Source: Fredinandcohnia onubensis (lineage in GTDB: Bacteria; Bacillota; Bacilli; Bacillales; Bacillaceae_L). From it: a DNA stretch of 64,000 nt. Below are positions 16,805 through 26,704 of the stretch, in pieces. The notes beneath the pieces were generated by a model. That model had not been told where the DNA came from and made no database searches. It saw nothing but the letters and a program-made list of their open reading frames with translations. How positions within the stretch are numbered: the stretch's first letter is position 1; each line of letters opens with the position of its first letter. The stretch is taken from positions 62,001-126,000 of the forward strand of contig NZ_NSEB01000002.1 in the NCBI RefSeq assembly GCF_002734215.1, given 5' to 3'. The position numbers and the translations under genes were made by a program.

Positions 16805-18058
16805 ATGATGACTTTACCAAAGGTTGCAAAGATACGTCAGAAATTCCAAACGGAAAGTATAAAAGATATCCCAGGAGCGATTGTAGAGCAATTTCTTCAT
16901 GTAAATGCGGATGAAAAAATTAAGCCAGGTATGGAGATTGCAATAACTGTGGGAAGTAGAGGAATCGCCAATATTCCATTAATCGTTAAAAGTGTTGCAG
17001 ATGAAATTAAAAAAAGAGGAGCGTCTCCATTTATAATCCCAGCAATGGGAAGTCATGGTGGAGCCACCGCTGAAGGACAAATCGAAGTCTTAGAGGGGTT
17101 AGGCGTTACTGAAGAATCAACAGGATGTGAAATACGTTCATCCATGGATGTTGTTGAAGTGGGTAAAACTTCTGATGGAGTCCCAGTTTATATTGATAAG
17201 AACGCTTATCAAGCAGATGGAATAATCGTTATGGGCCGTGTTAAGCCGCATACTGATTTTAAAAACAAGGTTGAGAGTGGCGTTTTGAAAATGGCGTCAA
17301 TTGGAATGGGGAAACACAAACAAGCCCTAGCTTTACATACACATGGTATTAAAGGAATTAGCGAAATGATGCCAGAGGTCGGCAAAGTGGCTATCGCCAA
17401 TTCTAAAACCTTATTTGGTATAGCTATTGTTGAAAACGCTCATGAAGAAACAGCCATCATCGAGGCTATCGAAAAAGATCGAGTTGAAGAGCGTGAAAGA
17501 GAATTATTAAAAGAGGCATTTGAGTTAATGCCAAGCCTTCCAGTCGAAAATATGGATATCTTAGTCGTTGACGAGATTGGGAAAAACTATAGTGGGACAG
17601 GAATGGATACCAATATTATTGGGCGTATCCGGGTGCTCGGAGTTGAAGAGCCCCAAAAGCCAAGCATTAAATATGTCATTGCTTCAAATTTAAGTGAGGC
17701 GAGCCATGGCAATGCATTGGGAATTGGCTTAGCCGACTTAACTACAAAGCGCTTATTTGAAAAAATTGATTATCAGGCAATGAATGAAAATGTAATTACA
17801 AGTACATTTTTAGCTCGAGCAAGTATCCCAATTATTCTTGATAATGATCAAGAAGCTTTAAAAGCGGCACTCCGTGCAAATTGGGGTGTATCACCTGAAA
17901 AAGCTAGAATTGCTAGGATTCCAAATACACTTCATATCGGAGAACTATATGTATCTGAAGTTATATTTAATGAATTAAAGGATCAAGAAAACATTGAAGT
18001 ATTAGAGGACCTACATGAAATGAAGTTTGACGAAAACGGTTATTTCTTACCTATGTGA
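16805..18058 (+). CDS. LarA-family nickel-pincer racemase/epimerase
   Basis: A 417-residue protein of the LarA family (DUF2088 N-terminal domain). LarA enzymes use a nickel-pincer nucleotide to move a hydride on C2 of 2-hydroxy acids, giving racemisation or epimerisation. Visible candidates for catalysis are Arg52 in GSRGI, His84 in MGSHGG, His149 in VKPHTDF, Lys162 in SGVLKM as possible cofactor lysine, and the His171/178/180 cluster as possible nickel ligand. AAGGAGACAAGG precedes two adjacent ATG codons. Placement after a sugar-acid kinase and PdxA2, with LarE in the cluster, suggests it epimerises C2 of a C4 aldonate and does not act on lactate; this is inference. Confidence 0.85.
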   Translation: MMTLPKVAKIRQKFQTESIKDIPGAIVEQFLHVNADEKIKPGMEIAITVGSRGIANIPLIVKSVADEIKKRGASPFIIPAMGSHGGATAEGQIEVLEGLGVTEESTGCEIRSSMDVVEVGKTSDGVPVYIDKNAYQADGIIVMGRVKPHTDFKNKVESGVLKMASIGMGKHKQALALHTHGIKGISEMMPEVGKVAIANSKTLFGIAIVENAHEETAIIEAIEKDRVEERERELLKEAFELMPSLPVENMDILVVDEIGKNYSGTGMDTNIIGRIRVLGVEEPQKPSIKYVIASNLSEASHGNALGIGLADLTTKRLFEKIDYQAMNENVITSTFLARASIPIILDNDQEALKAALRANWGVSPEKARIARIPNTLHIGELYVSEVIFNELKDQENIEVLEDLHEMKFDENGYFLPM

Positions 18059-18090
18059 CAGGGCTTTGAGGAATTTAGACATTAAATAGA

Positions 18091-18129
18091 AAAAACAAAC
18101 AGCTCCTACTAGAGGGGCTGTTTGTTTTT
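18091..18129 (+). terminator. Bidirectional terminator
   Basis: AAACAAACAGC and GCTGTTTGTTT pair around a short loop, with A-runs and T-runs on the two sides. It closes the sugar-acid cluster and also the converging DMT transporter gene. Confidence 0.85.
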
Positions 18130-19042
18130 ATCGATATATAACTTCTTTATTATGCTTTCGAACTTTAAATAGTTTACCACCAAGCTCATTCAACGCAATC
18201 GCTGCTAATATAATAGCAGTTCCGACCCATTGAAGTGGTGTGACAGTTTCGGACAATATAATACTAGCTGATAGGATGGCGATGGGTAATTCGATGGATG
18301 TTAAGATATTTGCAATTCCTCCAGAAACCAACGGTGCTCCCACCGCGAAGAAGAGTGGAGGAAAGACTGCACCAAATAAGGATACACCAACAGCTGTTGC
18401 AACTAAGTTTGTTTCTAATGGAAAAACAGATGGAATGTCGCGCATGAATATGATTAGTATTAATATGGTTGACCCAGTTGCCATTAATGAAGTACGAGCC
18501 AATGGGTCTACATCTACAGCGACTTTTCCACTGAAAAAAATAAATCCTGCATAAGTAAATGCAGATAAAATACCAAACAGGAAACCTTTAAGAGGTAGCC
18601 CTTGGATGTCGCCATTTATTATATTGGAAGCAAAAAAGACGCCGATTAATATTAAAAAAATGGACAAAACAGTGATAGGAGCGGGTTTCACTTTGCTGAA
18701 AATCCACTCTAATATAATTCCAATCCAAACGAACTGAAACATTAAAATAATGGCCAATGAAGCAGGAAGATATTGCATGGCCCCATAATAAAAAATACTA
18801 GTTAATCCGGTAAAACATCCGGTCATCATGATTAGGGGAAGATTGTGCTTGGTAAGTCCTTTAAAGCTAGGTCGTTTAATTAGAGTGATAGACCATAATA
18901 AAAACGAGGAAATCAACATTTGAACAATATTTATTTGGCCAAGTGAGTAGCCGTAGCTAAACCCCAATTTCGCAAAGACTGGTGTAAAGCCAAAACATCC
19001 AGCACCCAATAATACAAACAATATGCCCTTATTTACTTTCAT
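18128..19042 (-). CDS. EamA/DMT family transporter
   Basis: A 304-residue membrane protein with ten predicted helices arranged as two EamA repeats (about residues 5-140 and 150-290). The first helix carries the family pattern GAGCFGFTPVFAKLGF, and the second repeat begins near GFLFGILSAFTYAGFIFF. Members export or import small metabolites such as amino acids, but substrate cannot be predicted. It converges on the sugar-acid cluster and shares its terminator. The upstream gap 19043-19291 holds no clear site. Confidence 0.85.
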   Translation of the reverse strand: MKVNKGILFVLLGAGCFGFTPVFAKLGFSYGYSLGQINIVQMLISSFLLWSITLIKRPSFKGLTKHNLPLIMMTGCFTGLTSIFYYGAMQYLPASLAIILMFQFVWIGIILEWIFSKVKPAPITVLSIFLILIGVFFASNIINGDIQGLPLKGFLFGILSAFTYAGFIFFSGKVAVDVDPLARTSLMATGSTILILIIFMRDIPSVFPLETNLVATAVGVSLFGAVFPPLFFAVGAPLVSGGIANILTSIELPIAILSASIILSETVTPLQWVGTAIILAAIALNELGGKLFKVRKHNKEVIYR

Positions 19043-19291
19043 TATGAAACCTCCATGAAGCTTTAATACTATTAGACTATTGTATCATATTTGTACCAGC
19101 AGTATGACTTGCTTTAGGTCATCAGGCATAGAAAATGGGGCGAAGCTTATATTACTTCCTAGGTGATTTGTGTCGATTTTATGACAAAACCATGAATCAC
19201 CAAGGCTAAAGAAAAAATGATAGTAAAATAGGCTAGAAGCAAGGTATATATAAAACTACCGTATGGGTAAGAAAGAAAGTAAGGGGAAAAA

Positions 19292-20770
19292 TTGAGATCA
19301 AATAATAGATTTTTTGTGCTTTTTAGTATGTTACTTATGATTAGTTTAGCTGGTTGTGGTAAGGAAGATATTGTTACAAATGTGGGAAAACTAGACTTTG
19401 ATCAGCCATTAAAACTTCCACCACTTATTGAGCCTACAATAGAGGCCGATGGTACAAAAAACTTTACATTGACCATGCAAACGGGAGAGACAGAATTGTT
19501 ACCAGGTAAGATTGCGGATACTTGGGGGATTAATGGGGCCTATTTAGGTCCAACGATTAGAGTTTCTCGTGGGGACAAGGTTTCTTTTAATGTTGTAAAT
19601 AGTTTGAACGAACCATCAACTCTACACTGGCATGGAATGAGATTGCCAGCCAAAATGGACGGAGGTCCACACCAAATGGTTGATGCTGGGGAAACTTGGA
19701 CTCCCCATTGGACGATTGATCAACCATCTGCAACCACGTGGTACCATCCTCACTTACATGGAAAGACAGCCCAGCATGTATATAAAGGACTTGCAGGCAT
19801 GTTCATCATCGATGATGAGGATTCAAAAAAACTCCCTTCTGAATATGGAGTAGATGATATTCCACTCATTATACAAGATAAATTGTTTACGAATGAGGGA
19901 CAATTAACTGAGGACGAAGAGGGAGTATTTGGCACACTTGGTGATGAAATACTTGTGAATGGAACGTATGACCCCTATCTTGAAGTTAAAACGAGTCAGG
20001 TTCGTTTTCGATTGCTCAATGGTTCGAATGCAAGAGCCTATAATTTTGGCTTTAGCGATGGGAGAGCTTTCAAACTTGTAGGCAACGATGCTGGCCTCCT
20101 TCAAGAGCCAGTAACCCTGGAACGATTTATGCTAAGTCCAGGTGAACGTGCAGAAATTGTTGTAGAATTTGAGCCAGGTGAGGAGACGATTCTCCATAGT
20201 TATAGCGGAAATAACGGTATAGATAATGGTGAATTCGATTTGTTAAAGATAGTAGCAGCTTCTGAATTAAAAGAGTCAACCCCAGTTACTGGGCAACTTT
20301 CAAGCGTACCACCAATAGAGGCACCAAAAGATGCTAGAGTTCGTCAGTTCAAGCTTACAATGGAGAATAAGATTAATGACAAGTTAATGGATATGTATCG
20401 TATTGACGAGGTTGTTCCAGCAGGAGCAACAGAAATATGGGAGATCAACAACTTTGGATGGTCGCATAATTTTCATATTCATAATGCCGCCTTTCGAGTC
20501 TTAGACATAAATGATAAGCCACCTTCAGAGTATGAGCGAGGAAGAAAAGATACTGTTTTTATTCCAAATGGTTCAAAGGTAAGAATTGTTGTGGAATTTG
20601 GCAATTATGCTGACCCTCATTTTCCGTTGATGTATCACTGCCATTTATTGCGACATGAAGATGACGGCATGATGGGCCAATTCTTATTAGTAGAACCCGG
20701 TACTGAATCACAGGTGCCAACAACACTTCCTACTAACGGTACGGATGGGGAACATCAGGGGCATCATTAA
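19292..20770 (+). CDS. Lipoprotein multicopper oxidase
   Basis: A 492-residue multicopper oxidase (laccase-like). The start is TTG at 19292 after AAGGGG. The signal peptide ends in LAGC with the lipid-bearing Cys22, so the enzyme is tethered outside the membrane. All four copper-binding blocks are present: HWHG, WYHPHLHG, HNFHIH and HCHLLRHEDDGMM, the last with the type-1 copper Cys and Met. A His-rich tail (EHQGHH) ends the protein. Substrate is unknown; Cu(I), Mn(II) or phenolic oxidation are possible. It differs from spore-coat CotA in being a lipoprotein. Confidence 0.92.
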   Translation: MRSNNRFFVLFSMLLMISLAGCGKEDIVTNVGKLDFDQPLKLPPLIEPTIEADGTKNFTLTMQTGETELLPGKIADTWGINGAYLGPTIRVSRGDKVSFNVVNSLNEPSTLHWHGMRLPAKMDGGPHQMVDAGETWTPHWTIDQPSATTWYHPHLHGKTAQHVYKGLAGMFIIDDEDSKKLPSEYGVDDIPLIIQDKLFTNEGQLTEDEEGVFGTLGDEILVNGTYDPYLEVKTSQVRFRLLNGSNARAYNFGFSDGRAFKLVGNDAGLLQEPVTLERFMLSPGERAEIVVEFEPGEETILHSYSGNNGIDNGEFDLLKIVAASELKESTPVTGQLSSVPPIEAPKDARVRQFKLTMENKINDKLMDMYRIDEVVPAGATEIWEINNFGWSHNFHIHNAAFRVLDINDKPPSEYERGRKDTVFIPNGSKVRIVVEFGNYADPHFPLMYHCHLLRHEDDGMMGQFLLVEPGTESQVPTTLPTNGTDGEHQGHH

Positions 20771-20851
20771 ATTGATAGAGAAACATAATCTTTTTTTTAA
20801 GGATATAATCAAGATAGGGAATATCAAATATTAAACTTTATAGGAGGAATA

Positions 20852-21193
20852 ATGAGTAATTTGCCTAATTGTCCAAAATGTAATTCAGAGTATACGTATG
20901 AGGATGGAGCATTACTAGTATGCCCAGAATGCGCTTATGAGTGGCCATTGAATCAAGAAGAGGAAGTTAATGAAGGCGTTAAAGTCATCAAGGATGCAAA
21001 TGGGAATGTGTTGGTTGATGGAGATACCGTTACAGTAATTAAAGATCTGAAGGTAAAAGGGAGTTCATCTGTACTCAAACAGGGTACGAAGGTAAAAAGT
21101 ATTCGCTTAGTTGAAGGGGACCATGATATTGATTGCAAAATTGATGGATTTGGTGCGATGAAATTAAAGTCTGAATTTGTTAAGAAAATATAA
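20852..21193 (+). CDS. yjdM: YjdM/PhnA family zinc-ribbon protein
   Basis: A 113-residue protein with an N-terminal zinc ribbon (Cys7/Cys10 and Cys24/Cys27 region: CPKC and CPEC) and a C-terminal PhnA domain with [26 protein letters not shown]-type strands, marked here by the [14 protein letters not shown] core. AGGAGG precedes the ATG. The family was once linked to phosphonate use because of its place near phn genes in E. coli, but its role is not known and there are no phn genes here. It appears to be a single-gene unit. Confidence 0.9.
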   Translation: MSNLPNCPKCNSEYTYEDGALLVCPECAYEWPLNQEEEVNEGVKVIKDANGNVLVDGDTVTVIKDLKVKGSSSVLKQGTKVKSIRLVEGDHDIDCKIDGFGAMKLKSEFVKKI

Positions 21194-21198
21194 AAGTA

Positions 21199-21240
21199 AA
21201 AAAGTCGCTATTAACCAGTTAGGTTGATAGCGACTTTTAC
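21199..21240 (+). terminator. Bidirectional terminator between yjdM and ahpF
   Basis: AAAAGTCGCTAT and ATAGCGACTTTT form a 12 bp stem around a loop of about 14 bases, with flanking A and T runs. Confidence 0.85.
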
Positions 21241-21252
21241 TATTGAAAAGGA

Positions 21253-22833
21253 TTATTGATGAACGAGATTCTTTTGACTAGAATCATCAGTAGTTGTATC
21301 CCAATTGTTTCGAATTAGGTAGTCAAATGCACTTAATGATGCAGTTGCACCTGATCCCATTGAAATGATGATTTGCTTATATGGGCTGTCTGTACAGTCA
21401 CCAGCAGCAAATACACCAGGAATACTTGTTGCACCGTGGTTATCAACTACAATCTCACCCATTCGATTACGTTCGATTGTGTCGCCAAGCCAATCGGTAT
21501 TTGGTACAAGACCAATTTGAACAAATACACCATGTAATTCAATGTGTTTTTCTTCACCGGAATCACGGTCAACATAAGTAATACCGTTTACTTTGTCAGT
21601 ACCCGTAATTTCTTTTGTTTGTGCATTCTTAATTACCGTTACGTTTGGAAGACTGAAAAGACGATCTTGAAGCACTGTATCAGCTTTTAGCTCTGAATTA
21701 AATTCAATAACTGTTACATGCTTGACAATACCAGCAAGATCAATTGCTGCTTCAACACCAGAGTTACCGCCACCGATAACAGCTACGTCTTTACCAGCAA
21801 ACAATGGACCATCACAATGTGGACAGTATGCGACACCTTTGTTTTTGAACTCTGCTTCCCCTGGTACATTGACATTACGCCAACGAGCACCAGTTGAAAG
21901 AATCACGGTTTTACTTTTTAATACAGCACCGTTTTCTAGTTCAATTTCAACAAAGTCTTTCTTTTCAATGCGTTTCGCACGCTGTAGGTTCATGATATCA
22001 ACATTATATTCTTTAACATGTTCTTCGAGACTTGCTGCAAGCTTAGGACCTTCTGTGTACTTAACACTGATAAAGTTCTCAATACCAAGTGTATCCATAA
22101 TCTGGCCACCAAAGCGTTCAGCAACAATACCTGTGCGAATACCTTTACGCGCTGCATATACGGCTGCACTACTGCCTGCTGGTCCGCCTCCAACAACAAG
22201 AACATCAAATGGATCTTTCTCATCAAATTCTGATGCATCAGGTGCGCTGCCAACTTTTGAAAGAATTTCTTCTAGTGACATACGACCATTACCAAATGCT
22301 TCTCCATTTAAGAAAGCAGTCGGAACAGCCATGATATCCTTGCTTTCAACTTCTTCCTTAAAAGCAGCACCATCAATCATTGTATGTGTGATGCCAGGGT
22401 TAAGAACACTCATTACGTTGAAAGCTTGTACAACATCAGGGCAGTTATGGCAACTTAAACTTACGTATGTTTCAAAGTGGTATTCACCTTTGATCTCTTT
22501 TATTTGGTCAATTAGCTTCTGATCAATCTTCGGAGCTCTTCCACTTACTTGTAAAAGAGCCAACACAAATGAAGTAAACTCATGTCCGAGAGGGATTCCA
22601 GCGAATGTTATACCAGAATCCTCGCCGATACGATTGATGCTAAAGCTTGGTGTTCTCTCTAACTGAACATACTCAACCTTAATTTTAGAAGACATCTCTG
22701 CCAACTCATCAACAAGGGCCTGCATATCTTTTGATACACTATCAGAACCCACGCTAACTTTGAGTAGAACATCACTTTCTAAAAGTTGGAGATATTGAGC
22801 TAATTGTTGCTTTATATCAGCATCTAGTATCAT
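21253..22833 (-). CDS. ahpF: Alkyl hydroperoxide reductase flavoprotein subunit
   Basis: A 526-residue NADH-dependent FAD protein that passes electrons to AhpC. The N-terminal double thioredoxin-like domain holds the redox pair Cys128-His-Asn-Cys131. The flavoprotein part starts with the FAD-binding [17 protein letters not shown] near residue 215, contains the second redox pair CPHC near residue 345 and the NAD-binding [10 protein letters not shown], and ends with the [10 protein letters not shown] block. It follows ahpC by 12 bp and is cotranscribed with it. Confidence 0.96.
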   Translation of the reverse strand: MILDADIKQQLAQYLQLLESDVLLKVSVGSDSVSKDMQALVDELAEMSSKIKVEYVQLERTPSFSINRIGEDSGITFAGIPLGHEFTSFVLALLQVSGRAPKIDQKLIDQIKEIKGEYHFETYVSLSCHNCPDVVQAFNVMSVLNPGITHTMIDGAAFKEEVESKDIMAVPTAFLNGEAFGNGRMSLEEILSKVGSAPDASEFDEKDPFDVLVVGGGPAGSSAAVYAARKGIRTGIVAERFGGQIMDTLGIENFISVKYTEGPKLAASLEEHVKEYNVDIMNLQRAKRIEKKDFVEIELENGAVLKSKTVILSTGARWRNVNVPGEAEFKNKGVAYCPHCDGPLFAGKDVAVIGGGNSGVEAAIDLAGIVKHVTVIEFNSELKADTVLQDRLFSLPNVTVIKNAQTKEITGTDKVNGITYVDRDSGEEKHIELHGVFVQIGLVPNTDWLGDTIERNRMGEIVVDNHGATSIPGVFAAGDCTDSPYKQIIISMGSGATASLSAFDYLIRNNWDTTTDDSSQKNLVHQ

Positions 22834-22845
22834 TTAAAGCACTCC

Positions 22846-23409
22846 TTAGATTTTTCCTACTAGGTCTAGGCTTGGCTTAAGTGTTGCTTCTCCTTCTTTC
22901 CACTTAGCAGGGCAAACCTCACCAGGGTTGTTACGTACATATTGTGCAGCTTTAATTTTGTTAATAAGTGTGCTTGCATCACGGCCAATACCGTCTGCAT
23001 TGATTTCAACAGCTTGGATTACACCATCTGGATCAATGATGAAAGTACCACGGTCAGCTTGTCCTAGTTCTTCAACTAATACATCAAATTGACGAGAAAG
23101 TACGTGAGCAGGGTCACCAATCATTGTATAAGTAATTTTACCAATTGCTTCTGAAGAATCATGCCATGCTTTGTGAGTGAAATGAGAATCTCTAGAAGCA
23201 GAGAATACTTCAACACCAAGGTCTTGTAATGCTGGGTATTGTTCTTGTAAATCTTCTAATTCAGTAGGACATACGAAAGTGAAGTCAGCAGGGTAGAAGC
23301 AAACAATACTCCAATGACCTTTTAAGTCTTCCTCTGTAACCTCGATAAAATCACCATTTCTATAAGCTTGTAATGTGAATGGTTCTACTTGTTTTCCAAT
23401 AAGTGACAT
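22846..23409 (-). CDS. ahpC: Alkyl hydroperoxide reductase peroxiredoxin subunit
   Basis: A 187-residue 2-Cys peroxiredoxin. The peroxidatic Cys47 stands in DFTFVCPTE and the resolving Cys166 in GEVCPAKW. It reduces hydrogen peroxide, organic peroxides and peroxynitrite in the cytoplasm, recycled by AhpF. GGAGGAATT precedes the ATG. A PerR box lies upstream at 23488-23502, as in B. subtilis ahpCF, so peroxide should induce it. Confidence 0.97.
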   Translation of the reverse strand: MSLIGKQVEPFTLQAYRNGDFIEVTEEDLKGHWSIVCFYPADFTFVCPTELEDLQEQYPALQDLGVEVFSASRDSHFTHKAWHDSSEAIGKITYTMIGDPAHVLSRQFDVLVEELGQADRGTFIIDPDGVIQAVEINADGIGRDASTLINKIKAAQYVRNNPGEVCPAKWKEGEATLKPSLDLVGKI

Positions 23410-23487
23410 AATAAAATTCCTCCAATTAATTATATTTAATATAGATTATTAGCATTATTGACTAATAAATCTATAATTAATACTTGT

Positions 23488-23502
23488 TTATAATAATTAT
23501 TA
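23488..23502 (-). promoter_or_regulatory. PerR box upstream of ahpCF
   Basis: TTATAATAATTATTA matches the PerR consensus TTATAATNATTATAA at 14 of 15 positions and lies about 80 bp before the ahpC start. Confidence 0.75.
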
Positions 23503-23704
23503 TATAGATGTTATTATTTATGTCAATTAAAATGCTAAGACAATTATATTCAAATATCAATTAGTAGGTTTTGTATTTAAAGGTACCTTTATAAATGGTA
23601 ATTCTTGATTAATGCTGACTTCCATTGACACAAGTGTAAATTTGATTCATAATATTCCTAATCTATAATTTAAAAGTTATTTACGGACTAATTCAATAAT
23701 AAGA

Positions 23705-23925
23705 AGTAATGAGAGGGAACTAGTAAGTAGTCCTCAGGTAAAAGAGAGTAAAATCCATGGGCTGAAAGATTTTATAACCTGCAATGCTATTGAACCTGTC
23801 CCTTGAACTGTTAGGAAAACCTAACCGTTGCCTGCGTTAAAGGTTTCGAGTGGATACTAAGAGCGATTTTAGTATCAATAAAGGTGGTACCACGAAAGAC
23901 ATGGTCTTTTCGTCCTTTTTTATAG
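23705..23925 (+). promoter_or_regulatory. T-box leader of proBA, probably proline-specific
   Basis: The T-box sequence AGGTGGTACCACG is at 23882-23894, where the uncharged tRNA end pairs. Stem I has the conserved GGGCTGAAAG-like distal segment (about 23759-23769), and a CCT codon at 23795-23797 in TGAACCTG is the best specifier candidate, a proline codon. A terminator with arms ACGAAAGAC and GTCTTTTCGT followed by T-run ends at about 23920. Charged tRNA-Pro would end transcription; starvation would allow proBA expression. Confidence 0.85.
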
Positions 23926-23971
23926 GGATGAAAGGGCCTTTTTTTATACACTTTAATGGGTGGTGAATGAA

Positions 23972-25099
23972 ATGAAGAAGAAGCGAATTGTTGTCAAAAT
24001 AGGGAGCAGTTCTTTAACAAATCAAAATGGTGGCCTTAGTAACGATAAGCTTAGAGAACATGTGGATGCGATAGCTCGTTTAAAAGAACTTGGGCATGAA
24101 GTCATTCTCATTTCATCTGGGGCCGTTGCAGCTGGATTTATGGACCTTGGCTATTCTTCCCGCCCTAAAACTGTCGCTGGCAAGCAAGCAGCTGCAGCAG
24201 TGGGCCAAGGACTTCTACTAAGAGGGTATACGGAAGAATTTAAAAAGCATGGTATTGTTGCCGCGCAATTACTATTAACAAGACAAAATTTTCTATACAA
24301 GGATCAGTACAATAATGCTAATGCAACTTTATCAGAACTTCTAAAACGGAATGTTGTACCGATTATTAATGAGAATGATTCCGTATCACTAGAAGAATTA
24401 AACTTTGGAGATAATGACATGTTATCGGCATTAGTAAGTGGCCTTGTACATGCTAACTTTTTAATTATCATAACAGATGTCAATGGCATCTATGATCAAA
24501 ATCCACGAACACATCCAAATGCAAAGAGGTACAACTTCCTCAATGAGATTAACGATGAATTAGTAAGTGGAGCTTCTGGGGCAGGGTCAAAGGTAGGCAC
24601 TGGAGGAATGAAGTCAAAAATTGAGGCAGCAAGGACAGCAGTTGGTTTGGGAGTAAAAGTGTTTATTGGATCTGGTTCTGGAGACGAAAAATTTGTCGAT
24701 ATTCTTGCAGGAAAAGGGGATGGAACGTATATTGGAGACTCCTCACGACCTAGTATGAATACGTCGAAGCAGTGGCTAGCCTTACACTCAATTCCAAGTG
24801 GGAAAATTGAAGTCGATCAGGGTGCTGCAGCAGCCATTTTAAGGCATGGTAAAAGTCTTCTACCTGCAGGTGTTACAAACATAATTGGAGATTTTAGAAT
24901 CAATGATGTTGTGGAGGTTGTAAACCTTAAAGGAGATATAATCGGAAAAGGAAAAGTAAATTATTCTTCTGAACAATTAGTAGAAATTAAAGGTTTATCG
25001 AGCACAAAGGCTATGGTTAAGGTAAACAGTGATCAACGTGTTGTCATTCATAGAGATAATTGGGTAAGTCAAAAAGAGAGGAGAGTTAAGTATGAGTGA
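23972..25099 (+). CDS. proB: Glutamate 5-kinase
   Basis: A 375-residue enzyme that phosphorylates glutamate, the first step of proline synthesis. The ATG at 23972 ([15 protein letters not shown]) matches the family N-terminus; in-frame GTG codons at 23960/23963 lie within the GGGTGGTG ribosome site. The kinase domain (about 1-255) has KIGSSSL and the [12 protein letters not shown] lysine segment; the C-terminal PUA domain (about 275-360) is present. It overlaps proA by 8 bases and is controlled by the T-box upstream. Confidence 0.96.
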   Translation: MKKKRIVVKIGSSSLTNQNGGLSNDKLREHVDAIARLKELGHEVILISSGAVAAGFMDLGYSSRPKTVAGKQAAAAVGQGLLLRGYTEEFKKHGIVAAQLLLTRQNFLYKDQYNNANATLSELLKRNVVPIINENDSVSLEELNFGDNDMLSALVSGLVHANFLIIITDVNGIYDQNPRTHPNAKRYNFLNEINDELVSGASGAGSKVGTGGMKSKIEAARTAVGLGVKVFIGSGSGDEKFVDILAGKGDGTYIGDSSRPSMNTSKQWLALHSIPSGKIEVDQGAAAAILRHGKSLLPAGVTNIIGDFRINDVVEVVNLKGDIIGKGKVNYSSEQLVEIKGLSSTKAMVKVNSDQRVVIHRDNWVSQKERRVKYE

Positions 25100-26336
25100 G
25101 TTAATTCTAAAAGGGAAAAAGGCAAAATCAGCAGCATCGCTTTTAGCAAAGGCAACCACAGAACAAAAAAATAAGGCCCTTTCGACAATTTCTGAGCAAC
25201 TGATCAAAGAACAAACGTTTATTTTGGAAGAAAACAACAAGGATTTACAAACAGGAAAAGAAAATGGAATGAGTGAGTCTATACTTGACCGCTTAAAGTT
25301 AAATGAACAGCGGATTCAAGATATGGCAGATGCCCTTGTTCAATTAACGAAACTAGAGGATCCAATTGGACAATTAATAGAGGAATGGGAGCGTCCAAAC
25401 GGACTTCAGATTGCACAAGTTCGAGTTCCTTTAGGGGTAATCGGAATGATTTATGAGGCAAGACCAAATGTAACGGTTGATGCATCAAGTTTATGTTTGA
25501 AAACGGGAAATGCAGTACTCCTACGTGGTAGCTCTACAGCGATTCATTCAAATAAAGCGCTTGTGAAGGTAATTCAGCGTGGGCTTGAGTTAAGTAATCT
25601 ACCAGTTGATGCTGTTCAATTAGTAGAGGATACAAGCCGAGAAACAGCATCGGAAATGTTCAAATTAAATGAGTATCTAGATGTGTTGATTCCGCGTGGT
25701 GGTGCGAAATTAATTCAGACTGTTGTTCAAAATTCGACAGTACCTGTATTAGAAACAGGAGCAGGAAATTGTCATGTTTATATAGATGAAACAGCTGATC
25801 CAAAAATGGCGATTGAGATTGCAATTAACGCGAAAACACAACGTCCATCGGTATGTAATGCGATTGAAAATGTTCTTGTCCAAAAGGATTGGGCATCAAA
25901 GCATATACAAGAATTGATAACAGCCATGCAGGAAAAAGACGTTCAAATACATGGGGATGAAATGGTCCAAAAAGTAGGAAAGGAAATTATTCCTGCGAGC
26001 TTGGAAGACTGGGGTACGGAATTTTTAGGGCTAGAAATTGCCGTGAAAGTGGTTGAGGGTGTAGAAGAGGCCATTACTCATATTAATCGATATGGAACAA
26101 AGCATTCCGAAGCCATTATCTCATCGAGCGTTGAAAATGTAGAGAAATTTTTTACAGAAGTGGATGCAGCAGCTGTCTACCATAATGCATCAACCAGGTT
26201 CACAGACGGATTTGAATTTGGATTTGGTGCAGAAATTGGAATTAGTACTCAAAAACTACATGCTCGTGGACCAATGGGGTTACAGGCCTTAACCTCCACA
26301 AAATATACAATTCGTGGAAACGGGCAAATTAAGTAA
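25092..26336 (+). CDS. proA: Gamma-glutamyl phosphate reductase
   Basis: A 414-residue enzyme that reduces glutamyl-phosphate to glutamate semialdehyde, the second step to proline. It has the aldehyde dehydrogenase fold, with [17 protein letters not shown], the LIPRGG stretch and the catalytic cysteine in [13 protein letters not shown] near residue 255. The start overlaps the end of proB, so the two are translationally coupled. proC is not in the window. Confidence 0.97.
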   Translation: MSELILKGKKAKSAASLLAKATTEQKNKALSTISEQLIKEQTFILEENNKDLQTGKENGMSESILDRLKLNEQRIQDMADALVQLTKLEDPIGQLIEEWERPNGLQIAQVRVPLGVIGMIYEARPNVTVDASSLCLKTGNAVLLRGSSTAIHSNKALVKVIQRGLELSNLPVDAVQLVEDTSRETASEMFKLNEYLDVLIPRGGAKLIQTVVQNSTVPVLETGAGNCHVYIDETADPKMAIEIAINAKTQRPSVCNAIENVLVQKDWASKHIQELITAMQEKDVQIHGDEMVQKVGKEIIPASLEDWGTEFLGLEIAVKVVEGVEEAITHINRYGTKHSEAIISSSVENVEKFFTEVDAAAVYHNASTRFTDGFEFGFGAEIGISTQKLHARGPMGLQALTSTKYTIRGNGQIK

Positions 26337-26355
26337 TAATTGAATCCGAAATATA

Positions 26356-26391
26356 GGGATGTTTCCAATAATTTTGGGAGCATCTTTTTTA
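26356..26391 (+). terminator. Terminator of proBA
   Basis: An imperfect hairpin pairs GATGTTTCC with GGGAGCATC around ATAATTTT and is followed by TTTTTT. It separates proBA from the ParM-like islet. Confidence 0.55.
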
Positions 26392-26400
26392 TTTTCTTGT

Positions 26401-26576
26401 TGTTTACAAATTTGTTTACACGTACACAAAAAGTAAACAAGGTGTATACGAATCCGTTTACACGTTTACAAATCTGTATACATCCCGGTGTGACAACATG
26501 TAAACGAGTTTGTGTTCAATGTTTACAGAAATGTATACAAAAAACGACATGTTTACAAAGTGTTTACAGGTTTACA
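26401..26576 (+). repeat. Iteron array of TGTTTACA-type octamers, centromere-like (parC candidate)
   Basis: About 13 copies of TGTTTACA or near variants (CGTTTACA, TGTATACA, TGTAAACG, AGTAAACA) lie in 176 bases. Starts are near 26401, 26413, 26432, 26443, 26455, 26463, 26475, 26499, 26520, 26532, 26550, 26561 and 26569; most neighbours are 11-12 bp apart, one helical turn, and most point the same way. Such arrays upstream of an actin-like gene and an adaptor gene are the usual layout of plasmid parC centromeres, where ribbon-helix-helix ParR binds and also represses the operon. Confidence 0.75.
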
Positions 26577-26704
26577 GTTTTGTTTCTTTTTACTGAGAAT
26601 CATTGTGGAATCTAGTAATCTCTTATACGCTTTTATTAGGTAAAAAAGTTCAACAGACGTACATAGCAACAAATCTAACTAAATTGAAAAGGGATGATGT
26701 TTGA

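Noticed and set aside
21722-22522. 266-codon frame on the plus strand inside ahpF
   Set aside because: Antisense shadow of ahpF, whose motifs are complete.
26340-26615. 91-codon frame across the octamer array
   Set aside because: It arises from repeated TTTACA sequence, has no ribosome site, and the array explains the composition.
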